This document shows, in pieces, positions 34,881-47,224 of a stretch of DNA of 64,000 bases. Within the stretch, counting starts at the first letter, position 1, and every line of letters begins with the position of its first letter. The notes beneath the pieces were generated by a model. It was not told where the DNA came from, made no database searches, and saw only the letters and a list, made by a program, of their open reading frames with translations. The position numbers and the translations under genes were made by a program. Source of the stretch: Begonia masoniana (taxonomy: Eukaryota > Streptophyta > Magnoliopsida > Cucurbitales > Begoniaceae); contig CM039511.1 in assembly GCA_022432975.1 (NCBI GenBank), forward strand, positions 19,866,557 through 19,930,556, given 5' to 3'.

Positions 34881-36910
34881 CATGAACTATCGATAGGGCA
34901 TGTTGCAAAAGCAATACAACATACTATAACTTAATTGCTCAGAAAATAGTGGTACTTTTCTTCTTCCATAAAAAACAATCTAGATGAAAGTAAGATCAAT
35001 TTATGAATATTTCCACAACGATACCTAAAGACAAAGGAAGCAACTTTCTAGAGACAAATCACGACATAAATAAACACTTAGATTTAGGGATTCTCATTCA
35101 AGACCATGACATCACAAGTTGTCTCAATACATATTGCGAGTAACGTGAAAAAATCTTCTCTCTCAAAGAAGGTGCACAACAAATAAATGGCGAAGATCAC
35201 GAGCCTAATGCAACTAGAAACTTCATTCAAAATACAAAGACAAATACCATGCATGTCAAAAATAAATGTGCAAAATCGATATAAACATACATAGAAACTA
35301 ACATCCTGTAAGACATAACACATCGGATTTTCAGTGTCACAAACCATGATGCATGTGCAAATATAGTAAAAGAAACATCCACCTCGATGATAGCAAAAGA
35401 AGCATTTTGTGAGAGAGAAAGAAGCTCGGGAATAGACCGCCATCTTTTTGAAATAGAAAGTCAAATTAAATGTCTACTCTTCCTTTATTCCGTACAATAC
35501 ATTAAACAAACCCTCATTTCTTTTACTCCTAGCGAGCATTACATAAAGTTGAAATTGTCCCTCCACTTCTCTCTTTACCTTTATATTTTGAATAATATTA
35601 CGTTTATATCTTTATTATACTCTTTTAAAAAATTTATTGATAGGTCAAACAATTATTGATACAGCTAATGTAATAAAATATAAATAGATAATTTATTAAA
35701 TTAGTTGAATAAATTATTATTTGATATGTCGTCAAATTTTTTAAGAGACTAAATGTAGCATTATTCTTATATTTTTCACACTATTATTAGAAATTTCATT
35801 CACATGCAAGAGTTGTGTCCCTCGAATATGAATTGTGGCACAAACAACTCGTGATTTAAGTGGAAAAATTAACCAAAAAGACAACATTATCCGCTAACTA
35901 ATGTTATAGTAAAACGAGAACCACAGGAAAAACAAAGCACGAAAAATGATATTTATGTGAAACATTAACAAGTTAAAAAAAAAAAAATCATAAGCAAATT
36001 AAAGAAATTTACATTGCATAATAAATTTTTCATGTAAGATATATTAAAATTTAAAAAAACTTGTACAAAAATATGAAATAAATGTGATCTCTAGCCTATC
36101 CCCTGTTTTTCGCTAAAATAACCCTTGAAAAATTCATTATTTTGGTCATTCTCTTTTGCGCACCTTGAGATTTTTTGTCTAAGGCCAAACAAAATTCGGG
36201 TTACCAAAACTCTAATAACTAATAACATAATCAAACAATTATTTTTAGAGAGAAAGAAGGGAAGATAATAAGAAGACCTTTAAATATAGTAAATGTGTTA
36301 TAAATAAGAAATTAATCAATAAAAAATATTAAATAATTAAATACTAGTAAAAATCATCTAAAATATTTTCCATATATCTTTCTTAATTCTTCACATTCCC
36401 CGTACAAAATTACAAAAATTAATACAACTTGAACTTGATTGAATCCTTCCATCATCATAGAAGTTCCAAAAAGCTACTAAAGATTCTTGAAGAACATTTT
36501 TATTGGACCAAAAAATAACAGTGAAGAATTAATAATTAATAACCCAATATTAAATAAAAAATAATCAAATTCAAAATATCTAATCAATGATTCATTGTTT
36601 GTATATATATTATTTATTTATTAGCACAAATAATAAATGTAACTTGAAAGTATAAATAAAGCATAAATATAACATTATACTTAAATAACTATTATAAATA
36701 TAATAAACTATGTATTTAAATTAGAATTTGGGGAGACATACATCGTTTCACTCATTTATTAAGAAGATTGTTGAACCAAATAGAGAATTTAAAGTTAAGG
36801 ATAATTAGCATACAAGATATACTTACAATAATAGTATAAACCCAAAAATCATTATCATAAAAACTTATCTATAACGTCCAACAATAATCTTTTTTACCGT
36901 GCAGAATTGG
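34881..36910. other. AT-rich intergenic sequence
   Basis: No credible gene. The 126-codon minus frame at 35084-35464 is Cys/Phe-rich with no family resemblance and sits in unstructured sequence, so it is treated as chance. 36911 begins the last exon of the polygalacturonase pseudogene (minus), so its 3' untranslated region and terminator would lie at the right end of this stretch. Confidence 0.45.
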
Positions 36911-37053
36911 TCAAGGAAGGCCCCCGAGCAAGCATAAAACAGGCAGAACAGTTGGGTTCGACAAATCTTCATAAGCATTCCAACAAAAAAGGTCCAAAAC
37001 CAAGTCTCCAGTGGCAAGAAGAATCTCAATTTCATAAAGTGTTAAGTTTGTGT
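36911..37053 (-). pseudogene. Polygalacturonase pseudogene, C-terminal exon end
   Basis: The minus strand reads NLTLYEIEILLATGDLVLD, then FCWNAYEDLSNPTVLPVLC and a TGA stop at 36911-36913, the conserved C-terminus of plant GH28 polygalacturonases (pectin-backbone hydrolases of the cell wall). The frame is cut at 37053 by the left LTR of CopD and resumes at 56799 with the preceding residues (SDSMPCT). The five bases TGTGT (37049-37053) and TGTGC (56799-56803) are the target duplication, with one difference. Confidence 0.8.
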
Positions 37054-37199
37054 TGTTAGTATACCTATTGTTCACGTTTAGTTTTATGTTTCCATTTATA
37101 TATTTAGTTACATTTTTCTCATCATTTCATTAACCTGTATATATGTAAACATCAGTGCATAGAGAAATGAGTCGGAACAAAAGTCATTTCAATATCATC

Positions 37200-37245
<46 letters not shown>

Positions 37246-37326
37246 GCAGCAAACTTCGTCATCTCCTTCCTGCCTTAGAGAAGAAACAGAGCTTCTGATT
37301 TTTCCATCGAAACCAAAATCGTAACT
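37054..37326 (+). repeat. 5' LTR of CopD (273 bp)
   Basis: It starts TGTTAGTATACCTATTGTTC and ends AATCGTAACT next to the primer site. It contains TGTATATATG (about 37137), a plausible TATA element, and a long CT microsatellite. It matches 54200-54438 plus 56785-56798. Confidence 0.85.
37204..37241. repeat. (CT)n microsatellite in CopD 5' LTR
   Basis: About 19 CT units; the right LTR has only about 9-10 at 54345-54361, so the tract has changed length since insertion. Confidence 0.9.
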
Positions 37327-37337
37327 TGGTAACAGAG
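37327..37337 (+). other. Primer-binding site of CopD
   Basis: TGGTAACAGAG directly after the LTR, one base away from the initiator-Met complement TGGTATCAGAG. Confidence 0.75.
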
Positions 37338-37346
37338 TCAAAAAGG

Positions 37347-38460
37347 ATGGCATCCTCTAGCTCCACGATTCCCACCTCCCCCTCAGCCATTTCTTCTTCT
37401 CCTCTTTCTCTATTCCTCTCTGTCAACCAAACCTTAACTATCAAACTGAACAACAACAACTATCTTATTTGGAAAGCGTAACTCTGTCATTATCGCGAAT
37501 GACATCCACAATCTTCTAGATGGATCTCTCCCACCTCCCCCACAGTATCTTGACTCACTTTCTTCTCAAATCAATCTAGATTTCACTAATTGGATGCGAT
37601 GTAATCGGCTCATCATTAGCTGGAATTTTTCCTCCATGTCCGAGGACTTAATACCACTGATTGTGTCTTTCACCACGACCAGTGAAATTTAGGGTGCTCT
37701 GGCCTATATATTTGTCTCCTCATTATTGGTAAGAATCGCCGTGCTCCAAAGCCAGCTCAACTCCATATCCAAAGATGGACTTTCGGCTTCCAGCAACATT
37801 AAAAAGATTACAGCTTTATGTAATACGCTCGTAGAAATCAAGGAATCAGTCTCTTACCGGGATAGAATGATCTATTTTCTAGGTGGCCTAGGAAGCGAGT
37901 ACAATGCTTTCGTCATTTACATCACAAATCGAGCGAACCAACCTCCATTAGAAGAAGTTCATAGCCTCCTCGAGAGTTTTGATTTTCGTCTGGAAAAACA
38001 AAACTCCGTTGTTTCTCTTCCGATGTCGAGTCAACTACAAGCGAACGCTGCAAATCTACTCTCTTTTCGCCCAGATTGGAGTCCTCGTCCATAAGCAGCT
38101 GCACATTTCCTACCAAATTATCCGTCTGGTTTTCACCAGAACGAATCCGTGGTATTCGGGTCCTCTTCTTGGTCCTCCCCCTGACCCAATAACTGTTTCA
38201 AAGTCTGCTGTCAAATTTGTAACAATCCGGGACATTCTGCATCGGCCTGCTATCATCGACTTAACGTTTCATACAGACCCCCCCCCCCCCCCCCCTGGCC
38301 TAACACGACTACAATTCCAACCAACCTTCTTTCAATTTTCTTATAGCCCATGTCTCCACTCACCTTGCCAGCCTTCATGTAGCCCAGCACCAAAACACCT
38401 ACCCTTCACCTTCCTCCCCTTTCTGCCCTGAAAACTTTCAAAGTCTTAGCATTGGAATCT
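37347..38460 (+). pseudogene. CopD gag
   Basis: It starts ATG at 37347 (MASSSSTIPTSPSAISSSPL, then LTIKLNNNNYLIWKA before a stop). The middle is open at 37726-38094 with LQSQLNSISKDGLSASSNIK and YFLGGLGSEYNAFVIYITNR, the UBN2 Gag domain of this copia group. Stops and frameshifts break the N-terminal third, and a 14-base C run (38280-38293) shifts the frame in the C-terminal part. Confidence 0.75.
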
Positions 38461-38489
38461 TACCGACACCTTCTCCTCATTCATCTGCC

Positions 38490-40162
38490 ATGTCGTGGCT
38501 CCTTGACTCAGGGGCAACGAATCACTTCACTCTGTATGCCTTTGTGCTCCACCAGCCGCAGCCTTATATCGACCCCTCCCACGTCGCCACTGTCGGTAAA
38601 TTACTTCCAATCCTTCACATTGGTTCTGCTTTTCTCCCGGCTACTACTCGCCCTTTAAAATTGCACACGGTTTGTCACACTCCACTCATGTCTCACAATC
38701 TCATCAGTGTTCAAAAATTATGCCGAGACAATTCTGTTTATGTCAAATTTCACTCCAATTTTTTCTATGTCAAGGATCGGACCTCCCATCAACTTCTCCT
38801 TCAAGGTTCCCTCACTGATGGACTTTACCAAATTCCGTCTGTTCCTTCGGTTCGAGTACTCACTGCTCGACTCCCTTCTACGGTTAGTGATTCCTCAATT
38901 TTTTGGCATTATAGATTAGGGCACCCTTCGTCATCTATTTTGCATCATGTGTTACAGTTGTGTAATATTTCTCTTTCAAAAAATGATACGTCTAAATTAT
39001 GTGTATCTTGTTCCATAAGTAAAACTCATCGTTTACCTTTTGTAAATTCTAGTTCACGTGCTAGTTTACCTTTTGATATTGTACATACTGTTGTTTGGGG
39101 CCCCTTTCCTGTAAATCTTATTACTGGTGCACGTTTCTGCTATTTGTTGATGACTGCATTCGTTTTACTTAGTTATTTCTGTTAATGAAGTCTACACCAC
39201 CTTTGTGCACTTTCATAAATTTTTTCACACTCAATTTGGAGTTAGCATCAAAATTGTGCAATCGGACTGGGGTGGAGAGTTTCAATCTATATCCCCATTG
39301 TTTAAATCTCTTGATATACATCACCTTGTCTCATGTCCCTACACCCTGAATCAAAATAGTTATAACGAACGTAAAAATCGTCATATCGTCAAAACTGGTC
39401 TTGCACTTTTGTTTCATTCCTCAGTTCCTCAATGCCTTTGCCACAGCCACTACCATAATAAACTTGTTACCTACATCTATTCTACAAAATAAATCTCCGT
39501 TTGAATGTCTATTATGTTCCATCCTGGATTATTCATCACTCCATATTTTTGGATGTCTATGTTTCCCTCTTCTTCGACCCTTCAACAAATATAAACTACA
39601 ACTTCGCTCTCTTCCATGTCTTTTTAGGTTCTAGTCCTCATCCCAAATGCTATATATGTTTAGACCATCAGTTAAACAAATCTTACATTTATCGTCATGT
39701 TAACTTTGTGGAGTCCACTTTTCCCTTCTCTTCACTATAAAAGTCCCCCTCACAATCCTCCTCCTTATCAATTCCATATCTATTCCTTCCAACCTTCCCT
39801 ACCAATCAAACTGGTTCTCACTCTCCCTTGATGTCCCCATCAAACACACAAATAAACCAAGCATCATCGTCTTCACCACCTCTCATCCTTATACCCAAGC
39901 ACCCTCTCCTATTGCTCAAGTTAACCTAATCCCCCCTCCCAAGCCCCTATCCAACCTCCACTGAATGCACATCCTATAAGGACCCGAGCGAAAGATGATA
40001 TATTTAAACCAAAAGTCATTCTGATGAAACAAGTCTCGAACCAAAAACATTTATCCAAGCCTCAAAATCTCCACACTAGTTGACTATCATGCACAAAGAA
40101 ATAACAGCGCTACACGAGACAAATACTTGGACATTGGTTCCTTTTCCACAAGGGGTTAAAAC
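38490..40162 (+). pseudogene. CopD protease and integrase
   Basis: 38490-39185: protease motif WLLDSGATNHFTLY, then the pre-integrase block IFWHYRLGHPSSSILHHV, a CVSC pair and the integrase start, where the usual VHSDVWGP reads VHTVVWGP, losing the first catalytic Asp. After a frameshift, 39205-39492 has the second Asp (VQSDWGGEF) and the Glu (YNERKNRHIVK). From 39500 the integrase C-terminus is fragmentary (LNKSYIYRHVNFVE). The last codons before the insertion read NTWTLVPFPQGVKT, the entrance to reverse transcriptase. Confidence 0.8.
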
Positions 40163-40502
40163 TGTAACGCCCTTGCGGGCCGTCACGGGACTTGACTTGA
40201 CTTGAGAGATTTGGACACATTTTTTACGTGGAATTTTTTGACTTTTCGTAAACTCAATTTTTGGTACGTTTATACTCTTTAAATTATGTGGGAAACGTGC
40301 GAAAAATAATTTTCGTTATAACTTGAAATCGTTTAAAACATTTAAACCCTTGCAGCGGAAGACTGACATTACGTGGAAGACTCGTCATAAAATAAAACTA
40401 AACAAAGTTTCAAGTTTGAAAACAATAAAAAGGGGATCTTGGTCGACCTCCATAAATTTCGGTCGACTTTTAGATCAAATCTGCGCTCAAGGGTCGACAC
40501 CT

Positions 40503-40808
40503 TTATGCGCAGGTCGACACCTTGTTTGCTTCTGTTTGCATCGGTCGACCTTTATGGTTGACACCTCTATCAGTTTTTACACCAACAGGTCGACACCAGT
40601 ATACACAGGTCGATACCTTGTTTACTTCTGTTTGCATCGGTTGATCTTTATAGTCAACACCTCTGTTAGTTTTTACACCAACGGGTCGACACATGTATGC
40701 ACAGGTTGACATCTTGTTTACTTCTGTTTGTGACGGTCGATCTTTATGGTCGACACCTCTGTCAGTTTTTACACCAACAGGTCGACACCTGTATGCACAG
40801 GTCGACAC
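40503..40808. repeat. Three 96-bp repeats rich in GTCGAC, LTR-4
   Basis: Units start near 40521, 40617 and 40713, each with CTTGTTT-CTTCTGTTTG, GGTCGA-CTTTATGGT and TTTTTACACCAAC-GGTCGACAC. GTCGAC recurs about every 20-50 bases. Both strands remain open in some frames because the unit lacks stops. Confidence 0.88.
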
Positions 40809-41272
40809 TTTGAAGGCAGGATGTCGTTCTTATTACGTCTATCACTCCCTTTTTCCCCCCGCACTTAACCATTTTCACTTTCAACTCATCTTCCAATCAC
40901 CTCCTTTCATCTCTAACATCCTCCAACACCTAAAACATCTTTAAAACACTACAAACCTAACATTTATACCTTAAAAAAACATAATACCATTATCGCTATA
41001 TCGGCATAATGAGTGTTCAACGAAATTCTGAAAAACCAACTGCATGGATACATCTAAACTGAACGTACCCATGCAGACGAAAAACAAACGACTCCACAAC
41101 CCATCAAGTATTTCAAAACAGGAAATCTAACTATACGTCCTATCTAGAGGACAATTTAAACACTATCCAAAAAGCTACTTATACACATCCGAGGATAGAA
41201 ACATCACTCATGGTTTACAACGTCTCCAGACTGCCTCAATCAACCTCCATGAGCTCGTTCCTTCAATTGCTC

Positions 41273-42487
41273 CTATACATCAGCCCGAGGCTCAGAGTCC
41301 TCATCAGTACGATCTGTACCTACATCACATATTTTAACTAATGAGCCTAACGCTCAGTAAGGTCATATAAATGTAGTGAAATGCACGTGTTATACATGAA
41401 CGTTTCAAAACATGTACATACTTTACATTTAGGTTCAAGTGAACATGTTGGTTAAAAGGGACGTATAAGGGAGTACGCGCAACATTACATACATGACATG
41501 ACTTAGTGGTTTTGCCTTGTCCTAGGGAGAGATAAAAAAAAACATATTGTCCGCGGCAAGGACGATTTTACATAAGTCCTAGAGAATGACAAAAACATAT
41601 GTTAATCCCCGTCTCACACTTAACCGTACCTTATATTTATATTTTTATCTTTCTTACTTAAAACATGTGCATAAAACGTTTTGCATGATTTTCTTGAAAA
41701 TGTGATGCATTAACATACATTGTGCATAAAACATAACATAATAGGAGATAGGTCCTCGAAGCATAATTATAGACAATTCATCAAGACAGTAACATAAAAT
41801 AATAACTAATAACCTATAACGTGTTATATAACCTGTCTACCCATCAAGATACCCCATAAAGCATAAAATCCTAGTACGTCTATGATGTAGGTCTTAAGGG
41901 CCAAACACATGCATACGAACTTACCTGAGATCCGTCGAATTTTAGCAAACCTTGAGCGTTTTTCCTTGGCGTTTCACGAACCTATAATATGCGCATTTGA
42001 ACCATTATTTACGTCACATGGGTACTAACAAATAAACTATCAAAACCTAGTCCATGCTCAATTCACCTAGCTTAAACCAATTTCAATTTAAGAAAACTCT
42101 ATGAACACCAGCCAAAAATCGGATTCCACAACCAATTTTTGTTCAATTTCGAACAATCGTAACTCTCTCAATTTCTATCTGTTTTTAACGATTCAACATG
42201 CATCGGAAACCTTATAACGTCTAGTTTAACAACAAACCATCCATTTATAAAAAGGAAATCATAAACGAGAATAGAATTCAAAATTTATGGACTGCCCTGT
42301 TTAGTCAATTTTCTCGAACCCAAAATCTGATTTTTCACCAAACGTGCTTAGTTTTCCCTTTGTTTAGTCAACTTTCTAACACGCATTATCCTCAAACAAG
42401 AGAAATTATAAAACCCTAGCTCAAAACTCTCCACCGAAATAAACACCTACATAGCCTATAATCGTTAACTAACATATAGGCTTACCT
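41273..42487 (-). promoter_or_regulatory. LTR splice cassette in LTR-4
   Basis: Exon-1 donor AAAG|GTAAG at 42487; internal exon 41981-41925 (57 nt, ATTATAG|G to TCTCAG|GTAAGTT); hairpin TGAGC/GCTCA at 41342-41356; acceptor GATGTAG|G with the exon from 41319; open stretch VGTDRTDEDSEPRADV ending at 41273. The second intron is 605 nt. Confidence 0.6.
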
Positions 42488-42659
42488 TTTGTGAAGAAAA
42501 CGAAAGAAAACAGAGAGAAGAGCAGCTCGTCGTCGTGAGGAACCCTGGCGTCGCATGAAGGAAGAAGGAGGAGAGGGGAAGAAATGAAGAAGTAAAATGA
42601 GAGGGAGAGGAAAGTCATCTGATGACTTACGTGTAGAGAGAGAGAGTGTGTGGGGTGGT

Positions 42660-44737
42660 TGTAACGCCCCGAGTTTTCTGAACCCAGTTTGTTACTCGTA
42701 AACTCGGATATTACTAAAAAAAACTTGGACCAAAATTTAAACTTCCTTCAAAATTCAAATTTTAACGTTTGATAAAATATGAAAACTTGCAGCGGAAATC
42801 TTTGAGCAAAATAGAGTTGAGCAAAACTATGTAACAGTGTTTGAATGATCACATAAAATATTAAGAAAATAATTCGACCGGAAGGGATGAAAGTTTAGGC
42901 GTGAAATACTTGAAATTTATGAAAGTCAAACACATCATCCGAAGAACGAAGTCAACTGGAAGGAACTGACGTAGAAAACAGAAGGTTTTTCCCTGATAAC
43001 AAGACGACAAAGTTTCGACTACATCATCCGGTCACAAAACGACAAAGTTTCGACTACATCATCCGGTCACAAAACGACAAAGTTTCGACTACATCATCCG
43101 GTCACAAAACGACAAGGTCATCCCACATCCACCGGTGACGTCAGCGGATGATTCCTCATCCGATCGACTTTACTCTATATTCCACATCCACCGGTGACGT
43201 CAGCGGATGATTTCTCATCGATCGACTTTACTCTATATCCACCGGTGACGGTCAGCCGGATGATTTCCTCATCCGATCGACTTTACTCTATAACCCACCG
43301 GCCGCCCAAAACGGACAAAAGTTCCTACTTATATCTTCCGATAGGGTGACAGAACAACAACTCAACTACTCCATGCTACCCAAACCACAACTCTAATTAC
43401 AAAAATGAGATTACTCACATCACTGAAATCATTTGACTACCATTCTAAACACATGCATTACTTAAAACAATCCAGCAAGTGCCATCGTCAAATCTCAGCA
43501 GAATACCATTATCAGAAAATTCAAAACATTAAAACAACTACTGTCATGAGGACTCAGCCTATTCAAATCAACACGTTGTCAACTTCACCTTTACCTCCAA
43601 CAGACTCAGTTAAACGCCTCATCAAATACCAGGTCGTGGCATGAGTGTGCTCCCCCAACCAGCCTATCCTTCAATGAACTCAGAAGGCTCACCTGCTGTA
43701 ACTTCTCCACCTGCATCACAAAACTCATCTTTTAGCCTAATGCTAAGTAAGTAAAGCAGTAATGGAATGAAATGCTGAAACATAAATTCCTAAACATGCA
43801 ATTTCTACTTTCTCATCTCAGTTGTATTCACATACGTTCATAAGCTGATCTGATCCCTCGGTTCCCTTGGGAAGTGGATCAATTTTCCCAAGGTCATACA
43901 TCCTCTACTCGATTAAGGGGCGGATTAGTTCCCTTAATAGCTGAACTGATCCCTCTGTTCCCTTGGGAGTGGGATCAATTCTCCCAATGTCATTCATCCT
44001 CTACTCGATTAAGGGGTGGATTAGTTCCCTTAATAGTTTGTCTGTCACATACAGTTCATACTTCACTATTCTTACATGAAAATTCATTTTCGTAATCTTT
44101 CAAAAACATGATGCGTGACATATAAAATCATTCTCAATATGCATAACCCTACTATTTTGTGATGTAGGCCCGAAGGCACATGCATGCTTTACTTACCTGG
44201 TCTCCTGCAAAATCGTTCGGTTTCAACTACTCTGGAAACCCTGCTCACCTATCGTCATAAGCAAAAATACCGATTAGATCACCACTAACCTTATCCTAAA
44301 TCGTTTTGAAACCTAAGGGGCTCGTTTGAAATCTCTAATCATCATATACTCTCGGCACAATACTAAAATCGAACTCAACTCACTCGCAGTATTATCAAAA
44401 TACGCGCATTACACTATCTCTACTATCTAGCCACTAAAATCTCGAAAAATAAAATGGAAAACTCACCTAGTTTGAGGAATGAGGATCGGAGAGGGAAATC
44501 GCCTGGAGCTTTGCTGTGCTTGAGCTAAATACCGAGAAGGAAAATGAGGGAAACAGTGGCGGCTAAACCTCATTAAACCCTCCATTAAATACGTTATCCA
44601 TTTATAAAATTGCTAATTACCCTTTTGTCCTTACATAGTTATTAACTAACCTAATCACTTTTCTCCCTCAATTCTTCCATAAAATTAACACATTATAATT
44701 GGCAATTAAATTTGATTTAATAGAGCCGGGTACTACA
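42660..44737 (-). repeat. 3' LTR of GYP-2 (2078 bp)
   Basis: It runs from TGTAACGCCCCGAGTTTTCT to CCGGGTACTACA. It contains about three 35-bp units (CATCATCCGGTCAC...) at 43008-43120 and three copies of a 57-bp TGACGTCA-bearing block at 43125-43300, against two in the 5' LTR. Its terminal hairpin is CCGAGTTT/AAACTCGG. A TATA box (TTTATAAA, 44600-44607) lies 130 bp from the U3 end. Confidence 0.9.
43664..44467 (-). promoter_or_regulatory. LTR splice cassette in GYP-2 3' LTR
   Basis: Exon-1 donor CTAG|GTGAG at 44467; internal exon 44248-44197 (52 nt, CGATAG|G to GACCAG|GTAAGT); hairpin TTAGC/GCTAA at 43732-43746; acceptor GATGCAG|G with the exon from 43710; open stretch AGGEVTAGEPSEFIEG ending at 43664. 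The second intron is 486 nt. Confidence 0.58.
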
Positions 44738-44752
44738 ATCTACCCTCCTTAA
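44738..44752 (-). other. Polypurine tract of GYP-2
   Basis: The minus strand reads AAGGAGGGTAGAT directly before the 3' LTR. Confidence 0.8.
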
Positions 44753-44772
44753 AAGAATTTTGTCCTCAAAAT

Positions 44773-45816
44773 TTAGTACCTGAATAATTCCGGATATTGG
44801 TCCATCATGTCTTGCTGGCGCTCCCACGTTGTCTCCTTAATATTCTGGTTGTGCCATAAGACCTTTACCAGTGGAACTTCTTTGTTGCGTAATACCTTCA
44901 CTGCATAATCTAGGATTCTTACTGGTTTCTCCTCAAATGCAAGAGTAGGAAGGACTTCGATACTCTGTTGTTCTATAATCTGTGAAGGATCTCTAACACA
45001 TTTCTTTAGCATGGAAACATGAAACACATTATGAATTCCCTCCAGAGAGGCTGGTAACTGAAGTTGATATGCTGACTTCCCAATTCTCTTCACAATTTGA
45101 AAAGGTCCAATATATCTGGGGTTCAACTTGCCTCTTTTCCCAAATCTCACAACTCCTTTGAAAGACGACACCTTAAGGAAAACCTCATTACCGACATCAA
45201 ATTCTAATTCTCTTCGTCTTTTGTCTGCATAGCTTTTCTGCCGGCTTTGAGCTGTTAAGATCCTCTGTCGGATAAGAGCAATCTTTTCCACTGTCTGCTG
45301 CACAATGTCAGGACCAATCAACTGTGCTTCTCCAACTTCATCCCAATATAATAGATATCTGCACTTACGCCCATATAATGCCTCGTATGGTGCCATGCCT
45401 ATTGTTGCTTGAAAACTGTTATTATAAGAGAATTCAATCAATGGTATATACTTACTCCAAGAACCTTGAAATTCCAGTACACATGCACGAAGCATATCCT
45501 CCAACGTTTGGATAGTTCTCTCTGATTGTCCATCAGTTTGAGGATGAAAGGCTGTGCTAAAACTAAGCTGTGTTCCCATAGCCTTATGCATACATTTCCA
45601 AAACTTAGATGTAAATCTGGAGTCTAGGTCTGAAACTATGGTGCTTGGAACTCCATGCAGTCTAACAACCTCGTGCACATACAATTCAGCCAATTGATCC
45701 ATTGAGTATGTTATCTTTATTGGCAGAAAGTGAGCTGATTTGGTTAAACGATCAACTACTACCCAAATTGCATCGTGACCTTTTGTTGTTCTAGGTAATC
45801 CTATAACAAAATCCAT
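44773..45816 (-). pseudogene. GYP-2 integrase core, GPY/F and chromodomain
   Basis: A 347-codon open stretch. Integrase core: first Asp in MDFVIGLPRTTKGHDAIW, second in VSDLDSRFTSKFW (SDRD has become SDLD but the Asp is kept), Glu in TDGQSERTIQTLEDML. Then RYIGPFQIVKRIGKSAYQL (GPY/F), and a C-terminal chromodomain-like tail with VLWHNQNIKETTWERQQDM and YPELF. It is part of the same polyprotein as 45884-47224. The frame is lost at about 45899 by a single extra T in the CQQVKAEH region. Otherwise this part looks intact, including the Trp that is a stop in GYP-1 and GYP-3. Confidence 0.88.
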
Positions 45817-45883
45817 AGTTATTTGTTCCCATTTCCATTCGGGAACTGGTAAGGGTTGTAATGTTCCAGCAGGCCTCTGATGT

Positions 45884-47224
45884 TCAGCTTTGACTTGCTA
45901 GGCAGACCAGACATGACTCCACATGCTCCGCCACACTTCTCTTCATACCTGGCCACCAATATTGTTGCTTGAGATCTCTATACATTTTCGTACCTCCAGG
46001 ATGAACTGAAAATCTGGAGGAATGTGCCTCAGATAGGATTTCCTTTTTAAGTTCAGTATCAGCCAGAACAAACCATCTATTTCGAAACTTGAGAATTCCA
46101 TCAGCTGAGTAGTTGAAATCCGACTTGTCAGTAGAATCTATGCACAACTTATACTTATTACATTCAGCGTCATTCATTTGAACTTCCTTTATTTTCTCCA
46201 AAATAGTAGGCCTCAAGGACATGGCCGAAAGCATGGCCGACGCATTAGATAAAGCTTCCAGGTTAAATCTTTGGAATTCTGTCTCTAAGGCTATTGGTAT
46301 GTTTAAAATCAATGCAGAGACTGAAGGAGTCACTCTACTCAAAGCATCAGCCACAACATTCGCCTTGCCAGGGTGGTACTTAATCTCAAAATCATAATCT
46401 TTGACAAACTCTAACCACCTACGTTGCCTCATATTCAGTTCTTTCTGCGTGAAAATGTATATCAGACTTTTATAATCCGAAAATATCTCACAAACTTGTC
46501 CGTACAGGTAGTGCCTCCAAATCTTTAATGCAAAAACCACAGCAGCTAATTCTAAGTCATGTGTGGGGTAATTCTTTTCGTGTACTTTTAACTGCCTAGA
46601 GGCATAAGCTATAACCTTTCCATCTTGCATTAACACACATCCAAGACCAATCTTGGAAGCATCACAGTAAATGCTAAACTTTCCACTCTCATCGGGTAGG
46701 GTCAATATAGGGGCATTGGTCAGTTTCTTTTTCAAGGTCTGGAAACTGGACTCACACTCCTCTGTCCAAGCATACTTGATATTTTTCCTAGTTAACCGAG
46801 TGAGGGGTGTTGCAATCTTTGAGAATTCTTCAATAAATTTTCTGTAATATCCTGCTAACCCGAGGAAACTTCGAATATCTGTAGCATTCTTCGGTTGGGG
46901 CCACTCCTTAACTGCTTGAACCTTGGCTAGATCGACAGATATCTCATCTCCAGAGATCACATGACCAAGAAAGTGAACTCTGTCCAACCAAAACTCACAC
47001 TTGGAAAACTTAGTATAAAGTTTGTGCTGTCTAAGTGCTTTCAACACTAAACTCAAATGCCTTGCATGCTCATCCTTGGTACTAGAATAGATTAAAATAT
47101 CATCGATAAACACTATGACAAACTTATCCAAGTATTCATGGAACACCCTATTCATAAGATCCATGAAGGCTGCTGGTGCATTTTTCAAACCAAAAGACAT
47201 AACCATACCTTGTGCGAAAGGCAA
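45884..47224 (-). pseudogene. GYP-2 reverse transcriptase (second half), RNase H, integrase zinc
   Basis: Open frame with [20 protein letters not shown], catalytic [29 protein letters not shown], RNase H ([53 protein letters not shown]) and the integrase HHCC region ([26 protein letters not shown]). It overlaps the upstream frame at 47148-47224: about 16 bases encoding the HYEFL segment seen in GYP-1 are missing, which shifts the frame inside reverse transcriptase. Confidence 0.88.

Noticed and set aside
35084..35464. 126-codon minus-strand frame, Cys-rich
   Set aside because: No recognisable motif, biased composition from AT-rich DNA, no supporting splice or promoter signals.
40503..40808. 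128- and 101-codon frames on opposite strands
   Set aside because: Both arise from the 96-bp GTCGAC-rich tandem repeat of solo LTR-4.
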